From Gammaproteobacteria bacterium (GTDB taxonomy: Bacteria; Pseudomonadota; Gammaproteobacteria; Enterobacterales; GCA-2746155): a DNA stretch of 41,240 nucleotides. Made by a program: the position numbers and the translations under genes. Numbering within the stretch: the stretch's first letter is position 1; every line of letters starts with the position of its first letter. Location: NCBI GenBank assembly GCA_002746155.1, contig NVWF01000002.1, positions 132 through 41,371 of the forward strand. Direction: 5' to 3'. Positions 24,382-33,357 of the stretch are shown here, one piece after another. The notes beneath the pieces are model-generated. The model made no database searches and was not told the origin of the DNA. It saw nothing but the letters and a program-made list of their open reading frames with translations.

Positions 24382-25281
24382 ATGACAACTCGTACACATT
24401 TAAGCTCTCACAGCAAAGAACTCATTATTGGATTTGATCAGCCTTTTACCATGATTGGTGAACGAATTAATCCAACTGGCAGAAAATTGCTAGCTGAGGA
24501 GATGAAAAATGGAGATTACAGTCGCGTAGAAAAAGATACCTTAGCCCAGATGGCTGCAGGTGTACAAATGCTAGATGTAAATGCCGGAATTCCACTGGCA
24601 GATGAACCTAAAATACTTGCTGAAACTATTCAGCTTGTCCAGTCAATTTCAAATTTACCTCTGTGCATTGATTCTTCCATCATCGAAGCACTGGAGGCTG
24701 GGCTTGCGGTTTATCAAGGTAGGGCTCTTGTTAATTCTGTTACAGGTGAGGACGAAAGTCTGGATCGAGTATTGCCACTGGTTAAAAAATACGATGCAGC
24801 GGTGGTGGCTATTTCCAATGATGAAACGGGCATCTCAGAAGATCCCAATGTGCGTTATGAAGTCGCTAAAAAAATCGTTGAGCGTGCCCAAGATTATGGT
24901 ATTGATCCCCAGGATGTTATCGTCGATCCCCTAGTGATGCCGGTAGGTGCAATCAATAGTGCAGGCCTGCAAGTTTTACATTTAATCAGCAGGCTTAGAA
25001 ATGAACTTAAAGTAAACACTACCTGTGGCGCTTCAAATTTCAGTTTTGGTATCCCTAATCGAAATGGCATGAATGCATCATTTATCAGTATGGCAATTGG
25101 AGCTGGAATGACCTCTGCAATTATAAATCCCTTACACTCTGAAGTGGTTCAAGCTGTTAGAGCATCGGATGTTATAATGGGCAAAGACCCTGATTGTTCA
25201 AACTGGCTAGTCAACTATCGTGAAGCCGTACCAGAAGGAACGGGGGGACGTGCAGGACGACGTGCTCGACGTCGTAAATAA
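24382..25281 (+). CDS. Methyltetrahydrofolate:corrinoid methyltransferase
   Basis: 299 residues. Pterin-binding TIM barrel of the AcsE/MtgA type: F-T-M-I-G-E-R-I-N-P-T-G-R at 22-34, L-D-V-N-A-G, D-S-S, V-N-S-V-T-G-E, and G-A-S-N-F-S-F-G-I-P with the conserved Asn. It takes methyl from the corrinoid protein to THF (or reverse). The last 12 residues are G-G-R-A-G-R-R-A-R-R-R-K, a basic tail outside the fold. Its stop overlaps the next start by one base. Confidence 0.92.
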   Translation: MTTRTHLSSHSKELIIGFDQPFTMIGERINPTGRKLLAEEMKNGDYSRVEKDTLAQMAAGVQMLDVNAGIPLADEPKILAETIQLVQSISNLPLCIDSSIIEALEAGLAVYQGRALVNSVTGEDESLDRVLPLVKKYDAAVVAISNDETGISEDPNVRYEVAKKIVERAQDYGIDPQDVIVDPLVMPVGAINSAGLQVLHLISRLRNELKVNTTCGASNFSFGIPNRNGMNASFISMAIGAGMTSAIINPLHSEVVQAVRASDVIMGKDPDCSNWLVNYREAVPEGTGGRAGRRARRRK

Positions 25282-27335
25282 TGAATAAAGTCAAGGTAGT
25301 CTTTACACCTTCTGGTATACAAGGAGAGGTAGATAAAGACACAGACATTATGACTGCGGCGAATGAGTTAGGCGCTGATATCGCTACACTCTGTGGTGGA
25401 AATGGTCAATGTGCCCGTTGTAAGATCCAAATTAGTAGCGGTGAATTTGCTAAACACAACATCACATCAAAAGTCGAAAACCTCAGTGATGTAACCGATA
25501 TTGAAATCAAACGATTATCAAAATCAGCTTTAGAGCAAGGTTATAGACTTGCCTGTAGGGCCAAAATATTAGCCGATATTGTGGTTGATGTACCTCTAGA
25601 CAGCCAAGTTCACGAACAAGTTATACGTAAACCAGCTACCACTTTGGATAGTGATTTTATATCCAGTGCTGTATCGGCAATTCAACTTATTTATGTCCAG
25701 GTAGAAGAACCTCAGTTGGATAGTCCAACGGGTGACTTGGAGCGTTTAAAACAAGCTATTGAGTCAGAAGTTGGATTAACAAAGCTATCCGTAGAACCTG
25801 CTTTATTGCCACAGCTACAAAATGTGCTCAGAAAGGGCAATTGGCAAGTGACTGTTGCAATCTATGAGCAATCAAAAGTAATCGCTATTTGGCCAAGCAA
25901 ACAGCTTACAGCCTATGGACTAGCCGTTGATATTGGTTCCACAACAATTGTCGGACACCTCTGTGATCTCGAAACAGGCGAAGTATTAGCAACTCATGGC
26001 TTGATGAACCCTCAGATTCGATTTGGTGAGGATCTGATGAGCCGAGTTTCCTATTCCATGATGAACCCTGGTGGTGTTCAACAAATGACAGATATTGTTC
26101 GTCAGAGCATCTGTACCATTGTGGATAAATTACTCTCAAAGTCAAAAGTTGCAAGAGATAAATTGCTTGATGCTGTGTTTGTAGGAAATCCGGTGATGCA
26201 TCATCTTTTTCTCGGTATCGATCCAATTGAACTTGGCGGTGCTCCATTTGCTTTAGCAACCCAAGGTTCAGTTTCACTACCAGCTTCCACTTTAAAATTA
26301 AACCTTGCTGAGGGTGCTCAGATCTATATACCACCCTGTATCGCTGGCCATGTTGGTGCTGATGCTGCAGCTGTACTTTTAGCTGAAAGACCTTATAAGC
26401 AAGGCAAAATCACTTTGATTATTGATGTGGGTACTAATGCTGAAATTATCCTTGGCAATCGAGAAAAGTTAGTTGCGGCTTCATCTCCTACGGGTCCTGC
26501 ATTTGAAGGTGCTCAGATTAATGATGGACAGCGTGCAGCACCTGGAGCCATCGAGCGGGTGCGTATAGATTCTGAAACACTTGAACCAACGATTAAAATT
26601 ATTGGCGTCGACTGTTGGTCAAACGACAAACAGTTTGAGTCAGCCTTAACTAAAAATAGAATTACAGGAATTTGTGGTTCTGGGATCATAGAAGCCATAG
26701 CAAGTTTATTCCTAGTGGGAATCATCAAGCCTGATGGCGTAATCGACGGTGATAAATCGGCGATATCTGATCGCGTGATTAAAAATGGAAAAACATGGGC
26801 TTATCGATTAGTAGACGAGCGCTATGGAGAAAGCTCATCGGTGTTAATCACTCAAAATGATGTCAGAGCCATTCAACTTGCCAAGGCAACGCTTTATGCC
26901 AGTATAAAGTTACTGTTGGCAAAGCTTAAGGGCAAAAATATCGAGAAGATCTGCTTTGCCGGTGCATTTGGTGCCCAGATCGATCCTCTTTATGCAATGT
27001 TATTAGGCATGATCCCCGATTGTTCACTGGATAACCTAGTTTCGGTTGGTAATGCAGCTGGCACAGGTGCTCGAAAAGCCCTGTTATGTACTAAATCGAG
27101 GCGGGAAATAGAGTCTGAAGTTATTAAACTCGAAAAGATTGAGACAGCAGTTGAAGCTAATTTTCAAGAACACTTCATCAATGCAATGGCACTGCCTCAC
27201 AAGGTCGATCAATTTGAGAATCTTGCGAAACTAGTAACAATCCCTCAACAATTATCTGAATCAAGATCTCAAGGAAGAGGAGCCAATAGAAGACGACGTT
27301 CCTCACTTGGAGATCGCTTAAAAAGCTCTCGATAG
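25281..27335 (+). CDS. RACo-type reductive activator of corrinoid proteins
   Basis: 684 residues. N-terminal [2Fe-2S] domain with Cys38, Cys44, Cys47 and Cys92 (C-G-G-N-G-Q-C-A-R-C, then L-A-C-R-A). A middle linker is followed by an ASKHA ATPase part (DUF4445): Y-G-L-A-V-D-I-G-S-T-T-I, I-D-V-G-T-N-A-E-I, G-S-G-I-I. It uses ATP to push an electron onto inactive Co(II) corrinoid and restore Co(I). The C-terminus is basic (G-R-G-A-N-R-R-R-R-S-S). The last 67 bases overlap the convergent GbdR-like gene. Confidence 0.92.
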   Translation: MNKVKVVFTPSGIQGEVDKDTDIMTAANELGADIATLCGGNGQCARCKIQISSGEFAKHNITSKVENLSDVTDIEIKRLSKSALEQGYRLACRAKILADIVVDVPLDSQVHEQVIRKPATTLDSDFISSAVSAIQLIYVQVEEPQLDSPTGDLERLKQAIESEVGLTKLSVEPALLPQLQNVLRKGNWQVTVAIYEQSKVIAIWPSKQLTAYGLAVDIGSTTIVGHLCDLETGEVLATHGLMNPQIRFGEDLMSRVSYSMMNPGGVQQMTDIVRQSICTIVDKLLSKSKVARDKLLDAVFVGNPVMHHLFLGIDPIELGGAPFALATQGSVSLPASTLKLNLAEGAQIYIPPCIAGHVGADAAAVLLAERPYKQGKITLIIDVGTNAEIILGNREKLVAASSPTGPAFEGAQINDGQRAAPGAIERVRIDSETLEPTIKIIGVDCWSNDKQFESALTKNRITGICGSGIIEAIASLFLVGIIKPDGVIDGDKSAISDRVIKNGKTWAYRLVDERYGESSSVLITQNDVRAIQLAKATLYASIKLLLAKLKGKNIEKICFAGAFGAQIDPLYAMLLGMIPDCSLDNLVSVGNAAGTGARKALLCTKSRREIESEVIKLEKIETAVEANFQEHFINAMALPHKVDQFENLAKLVTIPQQLSESRSQGRGANRRRRSSLGDRLKSSR

Positions 27336-28252
27336 CACTTACTAAAATGAGGGGCGGAAGAAAATCCACATACTAGAGATATCTCTATAATCGGTAGTCC
27401 CGTCTGTAACAATAAACGCTGAGCATTTATCAGTCGTAAATCAAGATAATAACGCGTAGGAGTTGTATTGAGGTGGCTACTAAACAACCTCTCTAACTGC
27501 CGTCTGGAGATATTAACAAGCCCCGAAATTTCATTAGGATTTAGTGGCTCTTCAAGATTAGTTTCCATGAGTTTTACGGCAATTTCTAGTTTAGGTTGAC
27601 TGGTGCCTATCTTCTGCCTAAGTGGAATACACTGGGTATCATTGGTGTTTCGTACTCGCTCAACAATAATCGATTCCATGACAGATGTTGCTATTTCACG
27701 ATCATATTTTAAAGTTATGAGGTGAAACATCATATCAATTGCCGATACTCCCCCGGCGCAGGTGTAGCGATCTCTATCAATGGCATAGATATCATCAGTT
27801 AAGTTTAATTTTGGAAAGATTTCCCTTGTTGAACTGAGGTTTTTCCAGTGGATTGTACAACGATAACCATCCAGCAAACCTGCCTTTGCTAGAATAAAGG
27901 TTCCAGTACAAAGTGCGCCTAAGTCAATGTTTCTTGATTGCATCATTTTCAGGCGTGCTTTGATCGATTCACTCCAAGTCTCGTTGACTTTAATTCCACC
28001 ACAAACAAATAATATATCGCAAATTTCTTTGCCCGTAAAAATTTCGTCGGGCACGATTGCTAATCCAGAACTTGCGTGAATGATGTCGTCAGCTGGGCTT
28101 ATAGTTTGCCAACTGTAGAGGGTTTTACCAGAGATTCGATTCGCTAGTCTCAGTACATCAATTGCCGTGGCATAGGGAACCAATGAGAAGCCTGGCAGTA
28201 CCAAAAATACGTAGTTTATGGGGGAGGGCGGGTCTAGAGTAGATGGCTTCAA
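27269..28252 (-). CDS. GbdR-like AraC regulator with GATase1-like sensor
   Basis: 327 residues. N-terminal DJ-1/GATase1-like domain (about 13-190) with Cys115 in G-A-L-C-T-G-T-F-I-L-A-K-A-G-L-L-D-G, and G-G-V-S-A-I-D-M-M-F. The C-terminal AraC domain (about 225-320) has S-R-R-Q-L-E-R-L-F and I-E-I-S-L-V-C-G-F-S-S-A-P-H-F-S-K. This is the GbdR/CdhR/SouR architecture; those proteins sense glycine betaine/dimethylglycine, carnitine or sarcosine. Sitting next to betaine-type genes, control of the mttB/sox/corrinoid blocks is likely. It follows ansA by five bases, so may also be read with sppA-ansA. Confidence 0.88.
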   Translation of the reverse strand: MKPSTLDPPSPINYVFLVLPGFSLVPYATAIDVLRLANRISGKTLYSWQTISPADDIIHASSGLAIVPDEIFTGKEICDILFVCGGIKVNETWSESIKARLKMMQSRNIDLGALCTGTFILAKAGLLDGYRCTIHWKNLSSTREIFPKLNLTDDIYAIDRDRYTCAGGVSAIDMMFHLITLKYDREIATSVMESIIVERVRNTNDTQCIPLRQKIGTSQPKLEIAVKLMETNLEEPLNPNEISGLVNISRRQLERLFSSHLNTTPTRYYLDLRLINAQRLLLQTGLPIIEISLVCGFSSAPHFSKCYRELFKRSPSEERRLLLAPLP

Positions 28253-28257
28253 AGCAG

Positions 28258-29310
28258 CTAATATCCCATAGGTAAACGACTAGTTTTCATGGTTGAATTA
28301 GAAGCACCACGCAACTCGCCTCTAAGATTTTGTGACATCAAGCTCCTGACTAATTCAGGATCTTCATGGATGCTAAGCAGCCAGCTTAATTTTGTGATGC
28401 ATGTTTCAAGTTGCATGTCAGCACCATTAACCACACCGATTCTTTCTAAGATTGATCCCGTCTCATAGGCTGACATATCCACAGAGCCTTTTAAGCATTG
28501 GCTACAGTTAACAATAACGATGCCTCTATCACAGGCATCTTTAATCTTTGCAACCAAGGCTTTATTATTACTAGGGATGTTGCCTGCACCGTAAGTCATA
28601 AGCACTAAACCTTTCACGGGTTGTCTTAGATAGTTTTCTAGTACTTGAGGGGATACTCCTGGAAACATGTGTAGAGTGCCAATATCAACACTCCCCATCC
28701 TATGTATATGCAAAGGGTTTTCTGGTTTCGTTAAGGTTAAGGCTTTGTTAATTTTTATGTCTATACCAACAGATGCTAAGGCTGGATAATTTGGAGATTG
28801 ATAAGCCGAAAATCCTGAGGAGTCAGTTTTGCTACAGCAATTACCTCGATAAAGAGTATTATGAAAATATAGACACACCTCAGGAATTTTGGAACTAGCG
28901 GCAAGCTGAACTGCTCCAATAAAATTATCACGAGCATCACTTCTTAGTTGTGAAAAAGGTATTTGAGAACCTGTAAAAATGACCGGTTTGCTCAAATTTT
29001 CTAACATAAAGGATAGGGCTGAAGCTGAATATGCCATGGTGTCGGTACCATGTAATATCACAAACCCATCATACCGTTCATAGTTATTTGATATATCCTC
29101 AGCGATAATGTTCCAATGTTCAGGCGTAATATTAGAAGAATCAATTAATTCTGAATATTCATGAAGATGAATTTCAGGCAAAGATTTATCCTGAAATTCA
29201 GGTTGAACTTTGAGAGCATTCTCTAGATAGCCAGGTACTGGTGCGAACCCTTGAGCAGTTTGTTTCATGCCAATGGTTCCACCTGTATAGGCTACATAAA
29301 CAGAGGTCAT
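28258..29310 (-). CDS. ansA: Type I (cytoplasmic) L-asparaginase
   Basis: 350 residues. Y-T-G-G-T-I-G-M (8-15) supplies the nucleophilic Thr12, and V-I-L-H-G-T-D-T-M-A-Y the second catalytic block (Thr-Asp). No signal peptide, so cytoplasmic type I. It hydrolyses asparagine to aspartate and ammonia. It lies 25 bases after sppA, an old adjacency also seen in enteric bacteria. Complete. Confidence 0.93.
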   Translation of the reverse strand: MTSVYVAYTGGTIGMKQTAQGFAPVPGYLENALKVQPEFQDKSLPEIHLHEYSELIDSSNITPEHWNIIAEDISNNYERYDGFVILHGTDTMAYSASALSFMLENLSKPVIFTGSQIPFSQLRSDARDNFIGAVQLAASSKIPEVCLYFHNTLYRGNCCSKTDSSGFSAYQSPNYPALASVGIDIKINKALTLTKPENPLHIHRMGSVDIGTLHMFPGVSPQVLENYLRQPVKGLVLMTYGAGNIPSNNKALVAKIKDACDRGIVIVNCSQCLKGSVDMSAYETGSILERIGVVNGADMQLETCITKLSWLLSIHEDPELVRSLMSQNLRGELRGASNSTMKTSRLPMGY

Positions 29311-29335
29311 TAATTAGCTTCCTTTTTCTAGTTCA

Positions 29336-31216
29336 CTAATCAAGTGTACAAAGACAATGTGCATAAATATTTTGAGGATCATTCATCAAAACTAGTGCTT
29401 GATAACTTGCTTGTAACTGTCTCATGAGCAGGACTGTGGGCGATAACATCATATTCTGATTTGAATAAATGGCAGGAGATGTTGATACTAGGGAACTTAC
29501 GACAGAAGCAGTCATTAAATTTTTAATAAACTTCTCAGAATCGCTGAGTTTATGTTCTATATATTTAGTTTTATAGCTTACAAGTCCAGCCATAGTAGCT
29601 GCTGAATCAATTGCATCATTAATGTCACCCAGATGATCAACTAAACCGTTTTCCACGGCAGCTTTACCAGACCAAACACGGCCTTGGGCTACTTTGCTAA
29701 CGGCTTCTTTTGTCATCTTACGACCCTCAGCAACGATAGTTAAAAATCGATCATAGCTGTACTCAATAGAACTTTGCATAGCCTTACCAACGTCCTCACG
29801 AAGCGGTCGGCCCAGATCAAAGGCACCAGTTAATCTTGTAGTACCAACACCATCACGGTGTATACCTAATTGATTAAGAGGTTTTTCAAAAGTAGGCAAC
29901 ATTCCATAAACACCAATGGAACCTGTGATAGTGGTGGGACTTGCCCAAATTTCATCAGCTGAGGCTGATATCCAATAACCACCAGAAGCAGCGTAGCTTC
30001 CCATGGATATAACAACCGGCTTCCCTGCATCTCGAGTTTTCAGTACCTCTCTTCGAATAATCTCCGAAGCGTAGGCACTGCCTCCTGGACTATCTACCCT
30101 TATTACCAGAGCTTTGACAGATTTATCTAATCGAGCTTTTCTAATTAATTTTGCTGTGCTTTGTCCGCCTATGTTTCCTGCTTTTTGATGACCATTATAA
30201 ATAACGCCTTTGGCTACAACCACCGCCACTTTATCCTTACTGCTTTCACCTAGACTGGAAGTATTTTGTATGATTTTGAGATATTTTTTGTGGCTGATTT
30301 GTGGAAAATCGTCATCTGATGAACTGTCACCTAGCTTTTCAGTTAGATAGCTATTCATTTCTTGTCGGGTTTTTAAAGCATCAACTAATGACTTGTCAAT
30401 TGCCATACTAGCTGTATTGTATTTCGCTTGAGATAAGTTGTCTAAAAAATCATTACTGTAACGATTAATATCTGATTCAGTTAAACCCCGAGCCTCTGCT
30501 ACATCCCGGGTATAGCTTTGCCAAAGATCATTGAGGTAACCTAAATTGGCTTCCTTAGCGTCGTCAGACATATCGTTTCTGATATAAGGCTCGATTGCCG
30601 TTTTGTAATTGCCAGCTTTGAAAATGTGATAGTTAATGCCTAACTTATCCAAGGCGTCTTTAAAATAAGTATTAAACTGGCCATAGCCTTGAATATAAAT
30701 AGCACCAATGGGATCCAGGTAAATTTCATCTGCTTGGGATGCAATATAATACTGCGCCTGATTATAAAACTCAGAATAGGCATAAACGGGTTTACCCGAG
30801 GTTTTAAAATTTTGCACTGCTAAGGCGATATCTTGTAATTTACTAGGTGCTGCACCGTATAAATTCCCAAGATTCAAATAAAGTGCAGTAATTTTAGGAT
30901 CTTGTCTGGCAGTATCAATAGCCTTTAGTAGATCTCTAAGCAAGGTTTGTGCAACCTTGTCTTTAGAATCACTCAGTTCTTCAATTAATTCATCAAGAGG
31001 ATCAATATAATCAAGTTCATCAACTAAATATCCAGCAGGCTTCAGCACGAGTATAGAACCAGATTGAACCTTAGGAGTTTCAGTAAAAAATAAGCTGTTT
31101 ATGATTAAATAGACGAGTAGTAAAAATACCAGGTTAACGAGGGTACGACGGCTCTTATCTACTAGTGTCCATACACCAGTAAAAAGGCGATTTAAAAATC
31201 CAGGCTTAGTTGCCAT
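29336..31216 (-). CDS. sppA: Signal peptide peptidase SppA, 67K type
   Basis: 626 residues, two tandem S49 domains. A single membrane anchor at about 24-44 follows a basic start; the bulk is periplasmic. The Lys of the catalytic dyad is in F-K-A-G-N-Y-K-T-A-I-E-P, and the Ser in G-S-Y-A-A-S-G-G-Y-W of the C-terminal domain, as in E. coli. It degrades cleaved signal peptides in the membrane. First gene of sppA-ansA-gbdR-like. Confidence 0.93.
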   Translation of the reverse strand: MATKPGFLNRLFTGVWTLVDKSRRTLVNLVFLLLVYLIINSLFFTETPKVQSGSILVLKPAGYLVDELDYIDPLDELIEELSDSKDKVAQTLLRDLLKAIDTARQDPKITALYLNLGNLYGAAPSKLQDIALAVQNFKTSGKPVYAYSEFYNQAQYYIASQADEIYLDPIGAIYIQGYGQFNTYFKDALDKLGINYHIFKAGNYKTAIEPYIRNDMSDDAKEANLGYLNDLWQSYTRDVAEARGLTESDINRYSNDFLDNLSQAKYNTASMAIDKSLVDALKTRQEMNSYLTEKLGDSSSDDDFPQISHKKYLKIIQNTSSLGESSKDKVAVVVAKGVIYNGHQKAGNIGGQSTAKLIRKARLDKSVKALVIRVDSPGGSAYASEIIRREVLKTRDAGKPVVISMGSYAASGGYWISASADEIWASPTTITGSIGVYGMLPTFEKPLNQLGIHRDGVGTTRLTGAFDLGRPLREDVGKAMQSSIEYSYDRFLTIVAEGRKMTKEAVSKVAQGRVWSGKAAVENGLVDHLGDINDAIDSAATMAGLVSYKTKYIEHKLSDSEKFIKNLMTASVVSSLVSTSPAIYSNQNMMLSPTVLLMRQLQASYQALVLMNDPQNIYAHCLCTLD

Positions 31217-31641
31217 TAAAAATCCTTGAAAGTAATAGTGGTAATTATTGCTAGTTTAACTGTAGTTACTAATAACAGCTATCTTGATTATCTAAATCAT
31301 CAGTCATATATTAATGTTGTTTGTTAGGTAGTAGGCGTAACTTATTGATTATAAGGATTTAATAGTATGTTTTATTTATTGTAATTAAATATTGCTTTGG
31401 ACAATAAGATGCGAATTTTAAAGAAATTAAAAAGATGCTGCTGCTATAGCTTCCTCAGAGGAGGTGCTGGTTAAAACTTAAACACTTCCTCACTTGCTAA
31501 TTTCTGTTGATTGACGTAAGTTACACTCACAAAAATAAAATATAGATATGTGGACTATCTAACGGTTCCATACTCTTATTAGTGTTAATCTAATTTACAT
31601 AGTCCGATGTAGGTAAGTTTAATCGTAAATTGGAGCTAGAA
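31217..31641. other. Intergenic region between divergent sppA and chalcone-isomerase-like gene
   Basis: About 425 bases, very AT-rich, with no credible gene. It must hold promoters in both directions; no clear -35/-10 pair or strong hairpin was found. A small imperfect inverted patch (CTTCCTCAGAGGAGG, 31449-31463) is the only structure noted. Confidence 0.5.
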
Positions 31642-32214
31642 ATGATAACTCGGTTTGGCATTATTTTCCTGATAACTTTATCCTCAACTTGGCTAATTCA
31701 TGGCAAGCAAGTTGCTGGTGTTGAATTAGAAGAAGTTGCACGTTTATCAGTAGATAATACTCAGCTACAACTCAATGGTTCAGGCGTTCGCCTTGAAGCT
31801 CAACATGCTGTATATGTTGGTGGTCTATATCTTAAAAATCAAAAAACAACGCTTGCTGATATCATAGCCGATCCAAATCCAAAACGATTTCTTTTTCACT
31901 GTAGCACTAGTCAGATTTCATCTGAGAAGCTGATTGGCGCTTGGGAACAAGGATTTGCTATTAATTATACTGAACAGCAAGTTAATGAACTGAAACCGAT
32001 GATCACTGAGTTTAATAAGGTATGGAAGTCCGGCTTATTTGAAGGTGATGAAGTCTGGGTTGACTTTATACCGAATGAGGGCACTAAGATCTCCATTAAT
32101 GGCAAGTTAGTGACTGAAATACCTGGTGATAAGTTTTATCATGCTTTTCTAAAGACTTGGCTCGGACCACATCCTTTTAGCCCTAAGATGAAAAAAGCGC
32201 TACTTGGGTTGTAA
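31642..32214 (+). CDS. Exported chalcone-isomerase-like protein
   Basis: 190 residues from the ATG at 31642 (GGAG six bases upstream; a TTG four codons earlier is less likely). Residues 1-21 form a signal peptide (short Arg start, hydrophobic core, cut near H-G-K). The remainder fits the chalcone-isomerase-like 'Chalcone_3' family: L-N-G-S-G-V-R-L, V-Y-V-G-G-L-Y-L, and W-L-G-P-H-P-F-S-P at the end. Bacterial members are periplasmic, probably bind fatty acid or another lipid, and have no proven enzyme activity. Confidence 0.82.
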   Translation: MITRFGIIFLITLSSTWLIHGKQVAGVELEEVARLSVDNTQLQLNGSGVRLEAQHAVYVGGLYLKNQKTTLADIIADPNPKRFLFHCSTSQISSEKLIGAWEQGFAINYTEQQVNELKPMITEFNKVWKSGLFEGDEVWVDFIPNEGTKISINGKLVTEIPGDKFYHAFLKTWLGPHPFSPKMKKALLGL

Positions 32215-32322
32215 ATTCGCACTACCTCCTAAAAACTATTGATTAACTCTCTGGATGATCACTCCATTCTTCTATAGTATATTCGCGATTATTTAATAAC
32301 CTGAGTAACTTTAGAGGATTCT

Positions 32323-33357
32323 ATGACAATTGGCAGTTTGATGTTAGATATAGCGGGCACCGAGTTAAGTGCTGAGGATGTAGAACTACTACAACATCCT
32401 TTAACGGGTGGTGTGATTCTATTCACACGTAATTTTATCAATCAACAACAAATTCAAAACCTCTGTGCCAGTATAAGAAAAGCTGCGATGAATGATATTT
32501 TGATAGCGGTAGATCAAGAAGGTGGACGAGTTCAAAGATTTAAGGGTGACTTTACAACAATCCCAGCCATGGGAAAATTTAAAGATCTAGCTCTTTCTGA
32601 GTCTGAAATTCTAAAAAAATTATCCATTACCGGTTGGTTAATGGCTGCGGAGCTTATAGCTTCAGGGCTTGATATTAGTTTCGCCCCAATTCTTGATCTT
32701 GATTCAGGAATTAGTACTGTTATCGGTGATAGAGGATTTTCCAAACATCCTGAACAAATCATAGAATACTCTTCAGCTTATATGGAGGGTATGACAAGAG
32801 CTGGTATGTCAGCTACTGGTAAGCATTTTCCCGGCCATGGTTCTACTAAGGCAGACTCTCACTTTGAATTACCTATAGATCACCGTAACCTTGAGCAAAT
32901 ACGTGACTTGGATCTTTCGGTTTTTGCAGCCTTAAGTGACAGAGGATTAAAAGCCATCATGCCTGCCCATGTGATCTACCCTGAAGTTGACTCTCTACCC
33001 GCTTGTTTTTCAAGTTACTGGTTAAAAACAATCCTAAGAGATGAACTCAATTTTAAAGGCACTATTTTTAGTGATGACTTATCCATGGAGGGAGCAAAGG
33101 TTTTAGGTGATATTGCTACTAGAGCTAAAGAAGCGCTAAGTGCTGGATGTCATATGGTCCTTTGTTGTAATGATCGTCAAGCTACCATTGAATTACTCGA
33201 TAATCTACCTCATAAAAAGAATAGTGAAATTATTGATAGAATTAATAGTATGAGATGTGAGACAAGTCAGCTTAGTTTTCAACAACTGGTTTCACTTGAC
33301 TCTTGGCAAGAAGCTAATAAAATGCTCAATGAATTAGAGGTCTCAAAAGAATTATGA
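32323..33357 (+). CDS. nagZ: Beta-N-acetylhexosaminidase (GH3, cytoplasmic)
   Basis: 344 residues. K-H-F-P-G-H-G-S-T-K-A-D-S-H is the diagnostic GH3 His-loop, and I-F-S-D-D-L-S-M-E-G-A holds the nucleophile Asp. It removes GlcNAc from recycled muropeptides in the cytoplasm. The following mscS-type gene overlaps by four bases (ATGA), so the two are cotranslated. Confidence 0.93.
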   Translation: MTIGSLMLDIAGTELSAEDVELLQHPLTGGVILFTRNFINQQQIQNLCASIRKAAMNDILIAVDQEGGRVQRFKGDFTTIPAMGKFKDLALSESEILKKLSITGWLMAAELIASGLDISFAPILDLDSGISTVIGDRGFSKHPEQIIEYSSAYMEGMTRAGMSATGKHFPGHGSTKADSHFELPIDHRNLEQIRDLDLSVFAALSDRGLKAIMPAHVIYPEVDSLPACFSSYWLKTILRDELNFKGTIFSDDLSMEGAKVLGDIATRAKEALSAGCHMVLCCNDRQATIELLDNLPHKKNSEIIDRINSMRCETSQLSFQQLVSLDSWQEANKMLNELEVSKEL

